In this document: positions 8,733-17,834 of the stretch, in pieces
Numbering within the stretch: the stretch's first letter is position 1
Layout of the letters: every line of letters begins with the position of its first letter
Assembly (NCBI RefSeq): GCF_010104355.1
Contig: NZ_CP044972.1
Span: forward strand, 3,162,001-3,226,000
DNA from: Hydrogenophaga sp. PBL-H3
GTDB lineage: Bacteria; Pseudomonadota; Gammaproteobacteria; Burkholderiales; Burkholderiaceae_C
Length of the DNA stretch: 64,000 nucleotides
Reading direction: 5' to 3'
Notes under the pieces: model-generated
The model's database searches: none
Told to the model about the DNA's origin: nothing
Seen by the model: only the letters and a program-made list of their open reading frames with translations
Made by a program: the position numbers and the translations under genes

Positions 8733-10177
8733 CCAGACCCGTGAACCGCCGCACCCTGCTGCGATCCGGCGCGCTGGTGTTGCTGCTGGGCGTGCAGCAC
8801 ATCGCTCGCGGGGCCAGCGTGCTGGCGGTGCGCATCTGGCCCGCCGAGGACTACACGCGCGTGACCATCGAGTCCGACGGCGAGCTCAAGGCACAGAAGT
8901 TCTTCGTGACCGAGCCGCCCCGCATGGTGGTGGACATCGAAGGCATCGACCTGCTGCCCGGCCTGCGCGAACTGGTGGGCAAGCTGAAGTCGGACGATCC
9001 GAACATCGGCAGCATCCGCGTGGCGCAGAACGCAGCCAACGTGGTGCGCCTGGTGATCGACCTCAAGCAAGCCATCAAACCCCAGGTGTTCAACCTGGAC
9101 CCGGTGGCGGCCTACCAGCACCGCCTGGTGCTCGATCTGTACCCGGTGAACGCACCCGATCCCCTGGCACAGCTGATCGCGCAGCGCCTGAAAGACCAGG
9201 ACGCGGCCAGCGAACGCGCAGCGCGCCTGCTGGGCCTGGAACTGGGCCAGGTGGCCGGTGGACCCAACCCCAACGACCGTGTGACCGCGGGCCTTTCAGG
9301 CGCGCCGCCCGACGACCCGCTGGGCGCCCTGATCGCACAGCGCGCCAAGCCGGGCACACCCGCGGCCAAGCCGGCAGCGCCTGCGGGCGACTCCAGCATG
9401 GCGGTGATCGCCGGCTCTTCCGCCAGTCCCGCCAGGCCAGCCGCAGGCAAGACCGAGCGACTGATCATCGTGGCGCTGGACCCCGGCCACGGTGGCGAGG
9501 ATCCAGGCGCGGTGGGCCCCGGTGGCACGCACGAGAAAAAAGTGGTGCTGCAGATCGCCCAGAAGCTGCGCGACCGCATCAACGACACGCGCGTCAACGG
9601 CAACCCGATGCGCGCCTACATGACGCGCGACAAGGACTTCTTCGTGCCGCTGCAGGTGCGGGTGCAGAAGGCCCAGCGCGTGCAGGCCGACCTGTTCATC
9701 AGCCTGCACGCCGATGCGTTCTTCACGCCCAACCCGCAAGGCGCCAGCGTCTACGCGCTCAGCACCAAGGGCGCCAGCAGCGCCGCCGCGCGCTGGATGG
9801 CCAACAAGGAAAATGCCGCCGACCAGGTGGGTGGCCTCAACGTGAAGGCCAAGGACGCCCTGGTGCAACGCGCCCTGCTCGACATGAGCACCACCGCCCA
9901 GATCAACGACAGCCTCAAGCTCGGCAGCGCCATGCTCGGCCATGTGAAGCAGGTGGGCAAGCTGCACAAGCCGCGCGTGGAGCAGGCCAACTTCGCCGTG
10001 CTGCGCGCGCCCGACATTCCCAGCGTGCTGGTGGAAACCGCCTTCATCAGCAACCCGGAAGAAGAAGAGCGGCTCAACGACCCGAAGTACCAGGACGATC
10101 TGGCCGAGGCGCTGCTGCGCGGCATCGTGGCGTATTTCAGCAAGAACCCGCCGCTGGCGCGCAATCGACAGATTTGA
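8729..10177 (+). CDS. amiC: N-acetylmuramoyl-L-alanine amidase (AmiC type)
   Basis: 482 residues. A twin-arginine-like signal (NRRTLLRSGAL, then a hydrophobic run) is followed by an AMIN domain (about 30-140) that targets the enzyme to the division site. A Pro/Ala-rich linker (about 190-240) leads to an Amidase_3 zinc domain: VALDPGHGGEDPGA (His and Glu ligands), LFISLHADAF (His), and VLVETAFISNPEEEERL (catalytic Glu). It cleaves the amide between MurNAc and the stem peptide to split daughter cells. The gene overlaps tsaE by four bases, as in the conserved tsaE-amidase pair. Confidence 0.93.
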   Translation: MTRPVNRRTLLRSGALVLLLGVQHIARGASVLAVRIWPAEDYTRVTIESDGELKAQKFFVTEPPRMVVDIEGIDLLPGLRELVGKLKSDDPNIGSIRVAQNAANVVRLVIDLKQAIKPQVFNLDPVAAYQHRLVLDLYPVNAPDPLAQLIAQRLKDQDAASERAARLLGLELGQVAGGPNPNDRVTAGLSGAPPDDPLGALIAQRAKPGTPAAKPAAPAGDSSMAVIAGSSASPARPAAGKTERLIIVALDPGHGGEDPGAVGPGGTHEKKVVLQIAQKLRDRINDTRVNGNPMRAYMTRDKDFFVPLQVRVQKAQRVQADLFISLHADAFFTPNPQGASVYALSTKGASSAAARWMANKENAADQVGGLNVKAKDALVQRALLDMSTTAQINDSLKLGSAMLGHVKQVGKLHKPRVEQANFAVLRAPDIPSVLVETAFISNPEEEERLNDPKYQDDLAEALLRGIVAYFSKNPPLARNRQI

Positions 10178-10259
10178 CGCGGGCCGGCGGCGCACGCTTC
10201 ATCGGCCGGGTTTGCCTCCGATAATCCACAGGGGTCCCAGGGGCCCGGGAAAACCTGCC

Positions 10260-11636
10260 GTGCGCCTCAAATACAAGATCCTGCTGCTGTCGGTGATACC
10301 TCTGCTGGTGTCCCTGGCGCTCATTGCATGGGCTGTGCAGTGGGAGCAAAACAGCCTCGCCGAGCGGCGGCGCCTGCAGTTGCGCACGGCGTACATGAGC
10401 GTGAAGCAGGAGGAACTGCGCCATTACGTGGCCCTGGCCATGAGCACCATCAGTCCGCTCTACAACCTGGGCCGCGACGACGACGCCACCAAACAACAGG
10501 TGATGCAGCGCCTGGCCAATCTGGACTACGGCCCGGACGGTTACTTCTTCCTCTACAGCATGGATGGCGTGAACCTCATGCACCCCCGCCAGCCCGATCT
10601 GGTGGGCAAGAACCTGTCGGACCTGCACGACTCCAAGGGCGAGCCCACCCTGCGGATGCTGCTGGAACGCGCGCGCACCGGCGGTGGCTTCGTGGTGTAC
10701 CAATGGCCCAAACCCTCAACGCACCTGGAGACACCCAAGCTGGGTTACGTGACCGTGCTGGAGCGCTGGGGCTGGATGATCGGCACCGGGATGTACCTGG
10801 ACGACATCGACGCGGCCATGCAGCAGCTGGACAGCGAGCTTGAGCGCAACATCCACAGCACCCTGCTGTGGATCGCGGGCGCGGGCGCCCTGGGTGTGGC
10901 GTTCATCTTCGGATGCACGCTGGTGCTGAGCTTCACCGAGCGTCAGCAAAGCGACGCCAAACTGCGCCTGCTGGCGCTCAAGCTGGTGGATTCGCAGGAG
11001 GTCGAGCGTTCGCGCCTGTCGCGGGAACTGCACGACAGCACCGGCCAGACACTGGTGGTGATCAAACTGCTGATCGAGTCGACCCTGGAGCGCATGGCCA
11101 CGGCCGACGCGTCCGTGCGCACGCCCCTGGTGCAGGCCCTTGCCCGCCTGCAGGAGGCCCTGCTGGAAGTGCGCGGCATGTCGCACCGGCTGCGCCCCGT
11201 CATGCTCGACACCCTGGGCCTGCCGGCCGCTCTGCAGAACCTGGGCGACGAGACCTGCGGCCAGTTCGGCATCGACTTCTCCATGGAAGTCTCGGGCACA
11301 CAGCGCGAACTCCCCGATGAGGTGAAGACCATGCTGTTCCGCATCACGCAGGAAGCCATGACCAACATCCAGAAACACGCCGCCTGCCGCTACGTGGGCT
11401 TGCGGCTGGACTACCAGCCCGACGCCCTGGTGCTGAGCATCCAGGACGACGGACGCGGGTTCGACGTGGAGTCGATGGCCGCCAATCCGAGGCGCGGCAT
11501 CGGCCTGCAGAACATGCGAGAGCGCATTGAAGCGCTGGGGGGTCAATTCGCTCTGACGTCACAGCCGGGCTGGACCTGTGTGAAGGTCTCGCTGAGCCAG
11601 GACGCCATCGACCGCTGCCATTTGGCCGTCACTTGA
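10260..11636 (+). CDS. Cache-domain sensor histidine kinase (NarX/DegS type)
   Basis: 458 residues. One membrane helix (about 5-28), a periplasmic sCache_2 sensor (about 40-190, with YGPDGYFFLYSMDGVNLMHP and WMIGTGMYLDD), and a second membrane helix (about 205-228). Then comes a HisKA_3 dimerisation helix with phospho-acceptor histidine in SRELHDSTGQTL, and an HATPase_c domain ending GIGLQNMRERIEALGG. It should phosphorylate the response regulator encoded 14 bases downstream. GTG 10260 is chosen because basic residues RLKYK then directly precede helix 1; an upstream TTG is possible. GATAAT at 10220 could be its -10. The neighbouring ABC transporter suggests it senses the same kind of small carboxylate or amino acid. 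Confidence 0.88.
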   Translation: MRLKYKILLLSVIPLLVSLALIAWAVQWEQNSLAERRRLQLRTAYMSVKQEELRHYVALAMSTISPLYNLGRDDDATKQQVMQRLANLDYGPDGYFFLYSMDGVNLMHPRQPDLVGKNLSDLHDSKGEPTLRMLLERARTGGGFVVYQWPKPSTHLETPKLGYVTVLERWGWMIGTGMYLDDIDAAMQQLDSELERNIHSTLLWIAGAGALGVAFIFGCTLVLSFTERQQSDAKLRLLALKLVDSQEVERSRLSRELHDSTGQTLVVIKLLIESTLERMATADASVRTPLVQALARLQEALLEVRGMSHRLRPVMLDTLGLPAALQNLGDETCGQFGIDFSMEVSGTQRELPDEVKTMLFRITQEAMTNIQKHAACRYVGLRLDYQPDALVLSIQDDGRGFDVESMAANPRRGIGLQNMRERIEALGGQFALTSQPGWTCVKVSLSQDAIDRCHLAVT

Positions 11637-11650
11637 ACGAGGGAACCTGA

Positions 11651-12280
11651 ATGATCCGCTTGCTGCTCGTCGACGACCATGCCCTGGTGCGCGATGGCCT
11701 CAAGGCCCGCCTGGCCAGCGAGCACGACATCGAGGTCGTGGGCGAGGCCGGCGACGCCACGGCCACCCTGCAGGCGCTGGACGACTGCCACCCCAACCTG
11801 GTGTTGATGGACATCGGCATGAAGGGCACCAACGGGATCGACCTCACGGCCCTGCTGCTGCAGCGCCAACCCGCCCTGGCGGTGATCATGCTCAGCATGT
11901 ACGACAGCACCGAGTATGTGCAACGCGCGCTGCAAGTGGGCGCGCGCGGCTACGTGCTCAAGGACGCGCCGGCCTCGGACATCCTGACCGCCCTGCGGGT
12001 GGTGGCTGGCGGCGGAACCTACCTGAGTGCGAGCATGGCGCAGCAGCTGTTTCGCGCACCCGTGGCGCGCAACCAGCTGTCCGCGCGCGAGGACGAGATC
12101 CTGGGCTTTCTGGCCGAAGGCCAGTCCAGCAAGCAGATCGCCCGCACGCTCGACCTGAGCGTGCGCACCGTCGAAACCCACCGCCAGAACATCCGCCGCA
12201 AGCTCGACCTGGAAACGCAGGCCGACCTGATCCGCTATGCGGTGGAACACGCCAACCGCCCCGCTGCGCGCACGCCCTAG
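11651..12280 (+). CDS. NarL/LuxR-type response regulator
   Basis: 209 residues. A receiver domain has the acidic pocket LLLVDDHALVRDGL, the phospho-acceptor Asp in LVLMDIGMKG, and the conserved lysine in GYVLKDAPASDIL. A LuxR_C DNA-binding domain follows (about 140-200: LSAREDEILGFLAEGQSSKQIARTL). It follows the Cache kinase by 14 bases, so the two form one two-component system. A pair of TACGTA boxes lies just after the gene, before the ABC transporter operon, and is the natural candidate target. Confidence 0.92.
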   Translation: MIRLLLVDDHALVRDGLKARLASEHDIEVVGEAGDATATLQALDDCHPNLVLMDIGMKGTNGIDLTALLLQRQPALAVIMLSMYDSTEYVQRALQVGARGYVLKDAPASDILTALRVVAGGGTYLSASMAQQLFRAPVARNQLSAREDEILGFLAEGQSSKQIARTLDLSVRTVETHRQNIRRKLDLETQADLIRYAVEHANRPAARTP

Positions 12281-12290
12281 GGTTTTCGAG

Positions 12291-12319
12291 TACGTAAGGC
12301 CGCGCAGCCGGTTTACGTA
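12291..12319. promoter_or_regulatory. Paired TACGTA boxes upstream of the branched-chain-type ABC operon
   Basis: TACGTAA (12291-12297) and TTACGTA (12313-12319) form an inverted repeat, 23 bases from the start of one TACGTA core to the next (about two helical turns). Each core is itself a palindrome. NarL-family regulators bind short inverted heptamers, and the regulator gene ends 10 bases upstream. It is therefore a likely operator or activator site for the transporter genes. Confidence 0.45.
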
Positions 12320-12403
12320 TTGCAACGCTGGCGGGCCGCAGGCGGTCGGCCCAAACTTCAACTCCGCCACAAGCCCACCTCTCGGCAGGGCACGGAGACA
12401 AAC

Positions 12404-13642
12404 ATGAACCGCATTGCAACGCGACTGACCCTGACCGCGGTGGCCCTGGCCGCCTCCACCACGATGGCCCTGGCGGCCGACCCGATCAAGATCGGCGTCG
12501 ACGGCCCGTTCACGGGTGGCTCGTCCTCCATGGGCGTGAGCATGCGCGACGGTGTGCGCATGGCCGTGGAAGAAATCAACAAGGCCGGCGGCGTGATCGG
12601 TCGCCCGCTGCAACTGGTCGAGCGCGACGACGAAGCCAAGAACGAGCGCGGCGTGCAGATCGCACAAGAACTCATCAACAAGGAGAAGGTCGTCGCCACG
12701 GTCGGCTTCATCAACACCGGCGTGGCACTGGCCTCGCAGCGCTTCTACCAGGAAGCCAAGATCCCGGTGATGAACAACGTGGCCACCGGCTCTCTGGTCA
12801 CGCACCAGTTCGACGACCAGCCCGAGAACTACATCTTCCGCAACGCGGCCCATGACAGCATCCAGGCGCCCATGATCGTGGAAGAAGCCATCGCGCGCCG
12901 CGGCTTCAAGAAGGTCGCCATCCTGGCCGACTCCACCAACTACGGCCAGCTTGGCCGCGCCGATCTGGAAAAGGCACTGGAGCTCAAGGGCATCAAGCCG
13001 GTCGCGACCGAAAAGTTCAACATCAAGGATGTGGACATGACGCCGCAGTTGCTCAAGGCCAAGGAAGCCGGCGCCGAAGCCATCCTGACCTACGGCATCG
13101 GCCCCGAGCTGGCACAGATCGCCAACGGCATGACCAAGCTGGGCTGGAAGGTGCCCATGATCGGCAGCTGGACCCTGTCGATGGCCAACTACATCGACAA
13201 CGCCGGCCCTGGCGGCGAAGGCGCGCGCATGCCGCAGACCTTCATCCAGGAGCCCACCACGCCCAAGCGCCAGAGCTTCATCGTCAACTACCTCAAGACC
13301 TTCAACCCGAAGAACAGCCGCATCGACTCCCCGGTGTCGGCCGCCCAGGGCTACGACTCGATCTACCTGCTGGCCGCCGCGATCCAGCAGGCCAACTCCA
13401 CCGAAGGTCCGAAGATCAAGGCCGCGCTGGAAGACCTCAAGACGCCGGTGGTGGGTGTGGTCACCACCTACAACAAGCCCTTCTCCACCAAGGACCACGA
13501 AGCCATCACCGCCAACATCCCGGTGTTCGGTGAAGTGAAGGGTCAGCGCGTGGTGTACGCCTACCCGGATGACCAGAAGAAGGCCTCCGAAGTGCGCGTG
13601 AAAGACGCCGCCGCCAAGGGCAGCCTGCCCGCCAAGAAGTAA
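12404..13642 (+). CDS. ABC transporter substrate-binding protein (branched-chain amino acid / amide type)
   Basis: 412 residues with a cleaved signal peptide (ending MALAADP) and a type I periplasmic binding fold of the Peripla_BP_6 (LivJ/LivK-like) group: IKIGVDGPFTGGSSSMG, AVEEINKAGGVIGRPLQLV, and ILADSTNYGQLG. It captures the ligand for LivH/LivM-G/LivF. A GGAG site precedes the ATG. In Burkholderiales such receptors bind amino acids but also aromatic acids and other carboxylates, so the ligand is open. A hairpin after the gene could let this mRNA segment accumulate above the permease part. Confidence 0.88.
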   Translation: MNRIATRLTLTAVALAASTTMALAADPIKIGVDGPFTGGSSSMGVSMRDGVRMAVEEINKAGGVIGRPLQLVERDDEAKNERGVQIAQELINKEKVVATVGFINTGVALASQRFYQEAKIPVMNNVATGSLVTHQFDDQPENYIFRNAAHDSIQAPMIVEEAIARRGFKKVAILADSTNYGQLGRADLEKALELKGIKPVATEKFNIKDVDMTPQLLKAKEAGAEAILTYGIGPELAQIANGMTKLGWKVPMIGSWTLSMANYIDNAGPGGEGARMPQTFIQEPTTPKRQSFIVNYLKTFNPKNSRIDSPVSAAQGYDSIYLLAAAIQQANSTEGPKIKAALEDLKTPVVGVVTTYNKPFSTKDHEAITANIPVFGEVKGQRVVYAYPDDQKKASEVRVKDAAAKGSLPAKK

Positions 13643-13668
13643 GCCGGCCGCCTGGTCGGTCCGAGTGC

Positions 13669-13697
13669 GCTGCCGGCATCCACGCCGGCAGCGTTTT
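13669..13697 (+). terminator. Hairpin between receptor gene and permease genes
   Basis: GCTGCCGGC / GCCGGCAGC form a perfect nine-base stem with a six-base loop, followed by GTTTT. It is a plausible partial terminator or 3' stabiliser that gives more receptor than permease mRNA. Confidence 0.55.
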
Positions 13698-13736
13698 CCC
13701 GCGCTCGTCGCACATCCCCGCACCCCGGGAGACCCC

Positions 13737-14612
13737 ATGCAAATCTTCGTCCAACTGATCTTCAGCGGCATCGCGCTGGGCATGATCTACGCGGTCATCG
13801 CGTTTGGTTACCAGCTCACGTTCGCCACCTCCGACACCCTCAACTTCGGGCAGGGCGATGCGCTCATGCTCGGCGCCCTCGTGGGCCTCACGCTGGTGGG
13901 GCTGGGCGTGAACTACTGGCTCATGGTGCCGCTGGTGTGCATCTTCGGCGCGCTGCAGGGCGCGGTGGTGGAACGCATCGGCGTGCGTCCGGCGATCAAG
14001 ATCAAGAGCGAGTTCGGCTGGATCATGTCCACCATCGCGCTGGGCATCATCTTCAAGAACGTGGCCGAAAACGTGTGGGGCCGCGACGACCTGAAATTCC
14101 CCAGCCCGCTGCCGGAATCGCCCCTGCACTTCCTGGGCGCCAACGTGCTGCCCATGGAAATCCTGGTGGTGGTGGGTGCGCTGGCCATGATGATGGCGGT
14201 GGAGGTGTTCAACCGCCGCTCGATCTACGGCAAGGCGGTGGTCGCCACCTTCAACGACCGTGAAGCGGCCAAGCTCATGGGCATCAACACCGGTCTGGTG
14301 ATCACGTTCTCTTACGCCCTGTCGTCCATGACGGCGGCGTTTGCGGGCGTGCTGATTGCACCGCTCACCCTCACCGGCGCCACCATGGGCGCGGTGCTGG
14401 GCCTCAAGGCGTTTGCGGTGGCCATCATCGGCGGCCTCACCAGCGGCATGGGCATCGTGATCGGCGGCCTCATCCTGGGCATCGCCGAGACCACCACCGG
14501 CTTCTACATCTCCACCGGCTACAAGGACGTGCCCGGCCTGGTCCTGCTGCTGGTGGTGCTGGCGTTCAAACCCGCCGGTCTGTTCGGCAAATCCGCCATC
14601 AAGAAGGTCTGA
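13737..14612 (+). CDS. livH: ABC permease LivH
   Basis: 291 residues, mostly membrane segments, of the LivH family: N-terminal FVQLIFSGIALGMIYAVIAF, GQGDALMLGALVGL, and the cytoplasmic coupling region FNDREAAKLMGINTG. It forms the inner-membrane channel with the LivM half of the next gene. ATG 13737 follows a GGGAG site and begins the conserved N-terminus; the frame is open upstream without family character. The stop is two bases before the next start. Confidence 0.9.
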   Translation: MQIFVQLIFSGIALGMIYAVIAFGYQLTFATSDTLNFGQGDALMLGALVGLTLVGLGVNYWLMVPLVCIFGALQGAVVERIGVRPAIKIKSEFGWIMSTIALGIIFKNVAENVWGRDDLKFPSPLPESPLHFLGANVLPMEILVVVGALAMMMAVEVFNRRSIYGKAVVATFNDREAAKLMGINTGLVITFSYALSSMTAAFAGVLIAPLTLTGATMGAVLGLKAFAVAIIGGLTSGMGIVIGGLILGIAETTTGFYISTGYKDVPGLVLLLVVLAFKPAGLFGKSAIKKV

Positions 14613-14614
14613 GC

Positions 14615-16555
14615 ATGAAACCCCAGCAGTTGCTGATTGCGCTGGCCGGCATCGCGGCCCTCGTTCTGTTCCCCGTCTTCATCCACAACCCGTACTACGT
14701 GCACCTGCTCGAGACCATCATGATCTATGCGATCGTGCTGTTCGGGCTGGACATCGTGGTGGGCTACACCGGCCAGGTGTCGCTGGGTCACGCCGGCCTG
14801 TTCGGCATCGGCGCCTACACAGCCGGCGTGCTGGTGTTCCAGCTCGCCGCACCCCTGTGGATCACGCTGCCTGCGGCCATCGTGGTCACGGCCGGCTTTG
14901 GCGCGCTGCTCGCGCTGCCGGCCTTGCGGGTCACCGGCCCTTACCTGGCCATGGTCACGCTGGCCTTCGGCACCATCATCCAGATCCTCATCAACGAGAT
15001 GAGCTTCCTCACCGAAGGCCCCATGGGCATCAAGCTGGACAAACCCATGCTGGCCGGCATCAAGCTCGACGAGCGCGGCTTCTACTGGGTGGTCTGCGCC
15101 ATGCTGGTGCTCTCGCTGATCTTTGTGCACCGCGTGCTGCGCTCGCACCTGGGCCGGGCCTTCGAGGCGCTGCGCGGCAGCCCGGTGGCGTCGGACTGCA
15201 TGGGTGTCTCGGTCTACCGCTACAAGGTGTACGCCTTCGTGATCAGCGCGGGCCTGGCCGGCCTGGCGGGTTCGCTCTATGCGTATTCAGAGCAGTACAT
15301 CTCGCCCAACACCTACAACTTCGAGCTCACCGTGCTGTTCCTGCTGGCCGTCATCATGGGCGGACGCAAGACCCGTTCGGGCGCCATGCTGGGCGCGGCC
15401 ATCGTGGTGCTGCTGCCCAAGCTGCTGGACGACATCGCCATGTTCCGTGGCTTCGCCGTGCTGATGGCCATTCTGGTGGCTGCGGGTGCTGCCGTGGCCA
15501 TGGCGCGTGGCAAGACCAGCGCACGCCAGGCCGCGGTGCCGGTGCTCGGCACGGTGGCACTGGCCCTGGTGTCTTTCAAACTGGAGACCATGACCGACTG
15601 GCGCCTGTCGATCTTCGGCGTGATCACGCTGTTCGTCGTGTATTACCTGCAGGACGGCATCGTGGGCTTCGTGCGCCAGGCGCTCAACCTCAAGTCGCGT
15701 CCGACCGACGATGCTGAACCCACGGCAGCGGGCTCCCTGCCGGCGGTGGAAGACGCGCTGACCCAGGCCAAGGACGGGCACGACGAACTGCTGCGAGCTT
15801 CCGGCGTACTGATGCAGTTCGGCGGCCTCAAGGCGCTGAACAACGTGGACCTCGTGGTCAAGCGCGGCACCATCCACGGCCTGATCGGCCCCAACGGTTC
15901 GGGCAAGAGCACCATGATGAACGTGCTCACCGGCATCTACACGCCCACCGCCGGCGCCGTGGCATTCGCCGGCCAGTCGCTGGTGGGGCGCACCTCGTCG
16001 GACATTGCCCTCTCCGGGGTGGCCCGCACCTTCCAGAACGTGCAGCTGTTCGGTGAAATGACCGCGCTTCAGAACGTGATGGTGGGTCTGCACCACACCT
16101 TCGACAGCCACCTCGTCGACGTGGCGCTGCACCTGCCGCGCTACCGGCGCGAGAACCGCCACGCCACCGCCCGCGGCATGGCCCTGCTGCGCTTCGTGGG
16201 CCTGGACACTCTGTCCGACGAAGAAGCGCGCAACCTGCCCTACGGCAAGCAGCGCCTGCTGGAAATCGCCCGCGCGCTGGCACTCGACCCGCAGTTGCTG
16301 CTGCTCGACGAACCTGCGGCCGGCCTCACCGCGCCCGACATCAAGGAACTGGTGGCGATCATCCGCAAGATCCGCGAGCACGGTGTCACCGTGATCCTGA
16401 TCGAGCACCACATGGATGTGGTCATGAGCATGTGCGACACCGTGTCGGTGCTGGACTTCGGCCAGAAGATCGCCGAGGGCGAACCCGCCGCCGTGCAAGC
16501 CAACCCGAAGGTGATCGAAGCCTATCTGGGCGGCGAAGCCGTCGCTCTCTCCTGA
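14615..16555 (+). CDS. LivM-LivG fusion (ABC permease joined to ATPase)
   Basis: 646 residues. Residues about 1-300 are a LivM permease (GLDIVVGYTGQVSLGHAG, GRAFEALRGSPVASDCMGVS, YISPNTYNFELTVLFLLAVI). About 300-390 hold extra hydrophobic segments and a polar linker. About 390-646 are a LivG ATPase: Walker A GPNGSGKST, signature NLPYGKQRLLEIARAL, Walker B LLLLDEPAAGL, H-loop VILIEHHMD. Fusing a permease to an ATPase fixes their ratio at one to one. No stop or frameshift separates the halves. The gene is tightly packed between livH and livF. Confidence 0.92.
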   Translation: MKPQQLLIALAGIAALVLFPVFIHNPYYVHLLETIMIYAIVLFGLDIVVGYTGQVSLGHAGLFGIGAYTAGVLVFQLAAPLWITLPAAIVVTAGFGALLALPALRVTGPYLAMVTLAFGTIIQILINEMSFLTEGPMGIKLDKPMLAGIKLDERGFYWVVCAMLVLSLIFVHRVLRSHLGRAFEALRGSPVASDCMGVSVYRYKVYAFVISAGLAGLAGSLYAYSEQYISPNTYNFELTVLFLLAVIMGGRKTRSGAMLGAAIVVLLPKLLDDIAMFRGFAVLMAILVAAGAAVAMARGKTSARQAAVPVLGTVALALVSFKLETMTDWRLSIFGVITLFVVYYLQDGIVGFVRQALNLKSRPTDDAEPTAAGSLPAVEDALTQAKDGHDELLRASGVLMQFGGLKALNNVDLVVKRGTIHGLIGPNGSGKSTMMNVLTGIYTPTAGAVAFAGQSLVGRTSSDIALSGVARTFQNVQLFGEMTALQNVMVGLHHTFDSHLVDVALHLPRYRRENRHATARGMALLRFVGLDTLSDEEARNLPYGKQRLLEIARALALDPQLLLLDEPAAGLTAPDIKELVAIIRKIREHGVTVILIEHHMDVVMSMCDTVSVLDFGQKIAEGEPAAVQANPKVIEAYLGGEAVALS

Positions 16556-16574
16556 ACCGTACCAGGAACACATC

Positions 16575-17297
16575 ATGCTGAAGATCGACAAACTCTCCGC
16601 TGGCTACGGCAAGGTCCAGGTGCTGCACGGGATTTCCATCGAGGTCCCGCGCGGCAAGGTCGTGACCCTGATCGGCTCCAACGGCGCCGGCAAGACCACC
16701 ACCATGCGCGCCATCAGCGGCATGATCGCGCCCACCGCCGGCACCATCACACTCAACGGCAAACGCATCGACGGCATGGAGCCCTACCAGGTGGCCAAGC
16801 TGGGCCTGGCGCATTCGCCCGAGGGTCGCCGTGTATTTGCCACCATGACGGTGGCCGACAACCTCACGCTGGGCGCCTTCCCGCGCCTCACCGGCAGCCG
16901 ACCCCGGGGCGATGTGCCCGCAGACCTTGAGCGCGCAATGGAACTCTTCCCCCGCCTCAAAGAGCGGCGCACGCAGCTGGCAGGCACCCTGTCTGGTGGT
17001 GAACAACAGATGCTGGCCATGGCGCGCGCGGTGATGCTCAACCCCGACGTGATCCTGCTGGACGAGCCTTCGATGGGGCTGGCACCGATCCTGGTGGACG
17101 AGGTGTTCCGCATCATCGAACGGCTCAAGGGCCAGGGTGTGACCATGCTGCTGGTGGAGCAGTTTGCCGCTGCGGCGCTGGCCGTGGCCGACCACGGCTA
17201 TGTGCTGGAGAACGGCGTGATCTCGGTGCACGGTCCGGCCGAGCGCCTGCGCGACGATCCGGCCGTGCGCGCGGCCTACCTCGGCGGCTCGCACTGA
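16575..17297 (+). CDS. livF: ABC ATPase LivF
   Basis: 240 residues. Walker A GSNGAGKTT, signature LSGGEQQMLAMARA, Walker B VILLDEPSMGLAP, and the H-loop in TMLLVEQFAAAAL mark it as LivF. With the LivG half of the preceding fusion protein it forms the ATPase heterodimer. It is the last gene of the operon, 19 bases after the fusion gene. A strong hairpin follows, shared with the convergent oxygenase genes. Confidence 0.93.
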   Translation: MLKIDKLSAGYGKVQVLHGISIEVPRGKVVTLIGSNGAGKTTTMRAISGMIAPTAGTITLNGKRIDGMEPYQVAKLGLAHSPEGRRVFATMTVADNLTLGAFPRLTGSRPRGDVPADLERAMELFPRLKERRTQLAGTLSGGEQQMLAMARAVMLNPDVILLDEPSMGLAPILVDEVFRIIERLKGQGVTMLLVEQFAAAALAVADHGYVLENGVISVHGPAERLRDDPAVRAAYLGGSH

Positions 17298-17328
17298 AGC
17301 GGGGCGCCGCACCCGGCGCCGCCGCTTC
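17296..17328. terminator. GC-rich hairpin between convergent livF and oxygenase genes
   Basis: GAAGCGG-GGCGCC pairs with GGCGCC-GCCGCTTC (one bulged base, loop of about six). It begins at the livF stop and reaches the stop codon of the oxygenase small subunit. There is no T-run on either side, so intrinsic termination would be weak. Confidence 0.4.
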
Positions 17329-17833
17329 AAACCGGGTAGATCAGCGAGTTCAGCACCATCTCGCTGTCGTACACACAAGTGCGGCTCTGCAACTTCAAAC
17401 CTTCGTCCGTGTGCACAAACGCATCGATGTAGCGGCCCACGTTGTAGACCTCGCTCACGCCACCGGGCTTGGTGCGGAACACCGCGTAATGGGCCTCTGC
17501 GCGGATCGGGTCGTCGGCCGTGCCCGCTCCCGCGTGCGTGACGCGCGCCGGGCTCACCACGTGGCGGGTGTAGTAAGGCCCGTGGTAGATGGTCTGGCTG
17601 GTGCCGTAGATGCGGTCGCGCAGCATGCCCTGGCTTTCCAGCGCGAGCAGGGCCAGCGGCAGGCCACGATCGAAGTTCTCACGCGCCTGCACCTTGTAGC
17701 GCGCGTCTTCCACAAAGCACTCGGGCCATTCGGTGAAACGGCGGTCGTCCAGCGTGGCCGCGTAGGCCGCGTTGAAGCGGTCCACCGCGTGGTGCAGCAG
17801 CAGGCTGTGCAGGTCCTGGTCCATCACTTGCAT
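17327..17833 (-). CDS. Ring-hydroxylating oxygenase small (beta) subunit
   Basis: 168 residues of the SnoaL-like fold used by beta subunits of Rieske oxygenases. It begins with a helical segment (LHHAVDRFNAAYAATLDDRRF) and carries the typical YGTSQTIYHGPYYTRHVVSP and late YNVGRYIDAFVHTDEGLKLQSRTCVYD. The subunit is structural and pairs with the Rieske alpha subunit encoded just upstream; one base lies between the stop and this ATG, so translation is coupled. An in-frame ATG three codons later is an alternative start. Closest by eye to salicylate 5-hydroxylase and anthranilate dioxygenase small subunits. Confidence 0.85.
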   Translation of the reverse strand: MQVMDQDLHSLLLHHAVDRFNAAYAATLDDRRFTEWPECFVEDARYKVQARENFDRGLPLALLALESQGMLRDRIYGTSQTIYHGPYYTRHVVSPARVTHAGAGTADDPIRAEAHYAVFRTKPGGVSEVYNVGRYIDAFVHTDEGLKLQSRTCVYDSEMVLNSLIYPV

Positions 17834-17834
17834 C

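Noticed and set aside
11543-13783. Very long open frame on the minus strand across the response regulator and receptor genes
   Set aside because: It is antisense to two clear genes, has shadow composition (rich in His, Arg, Gly, Gln) and no family motif; a product of high GC at third positions.
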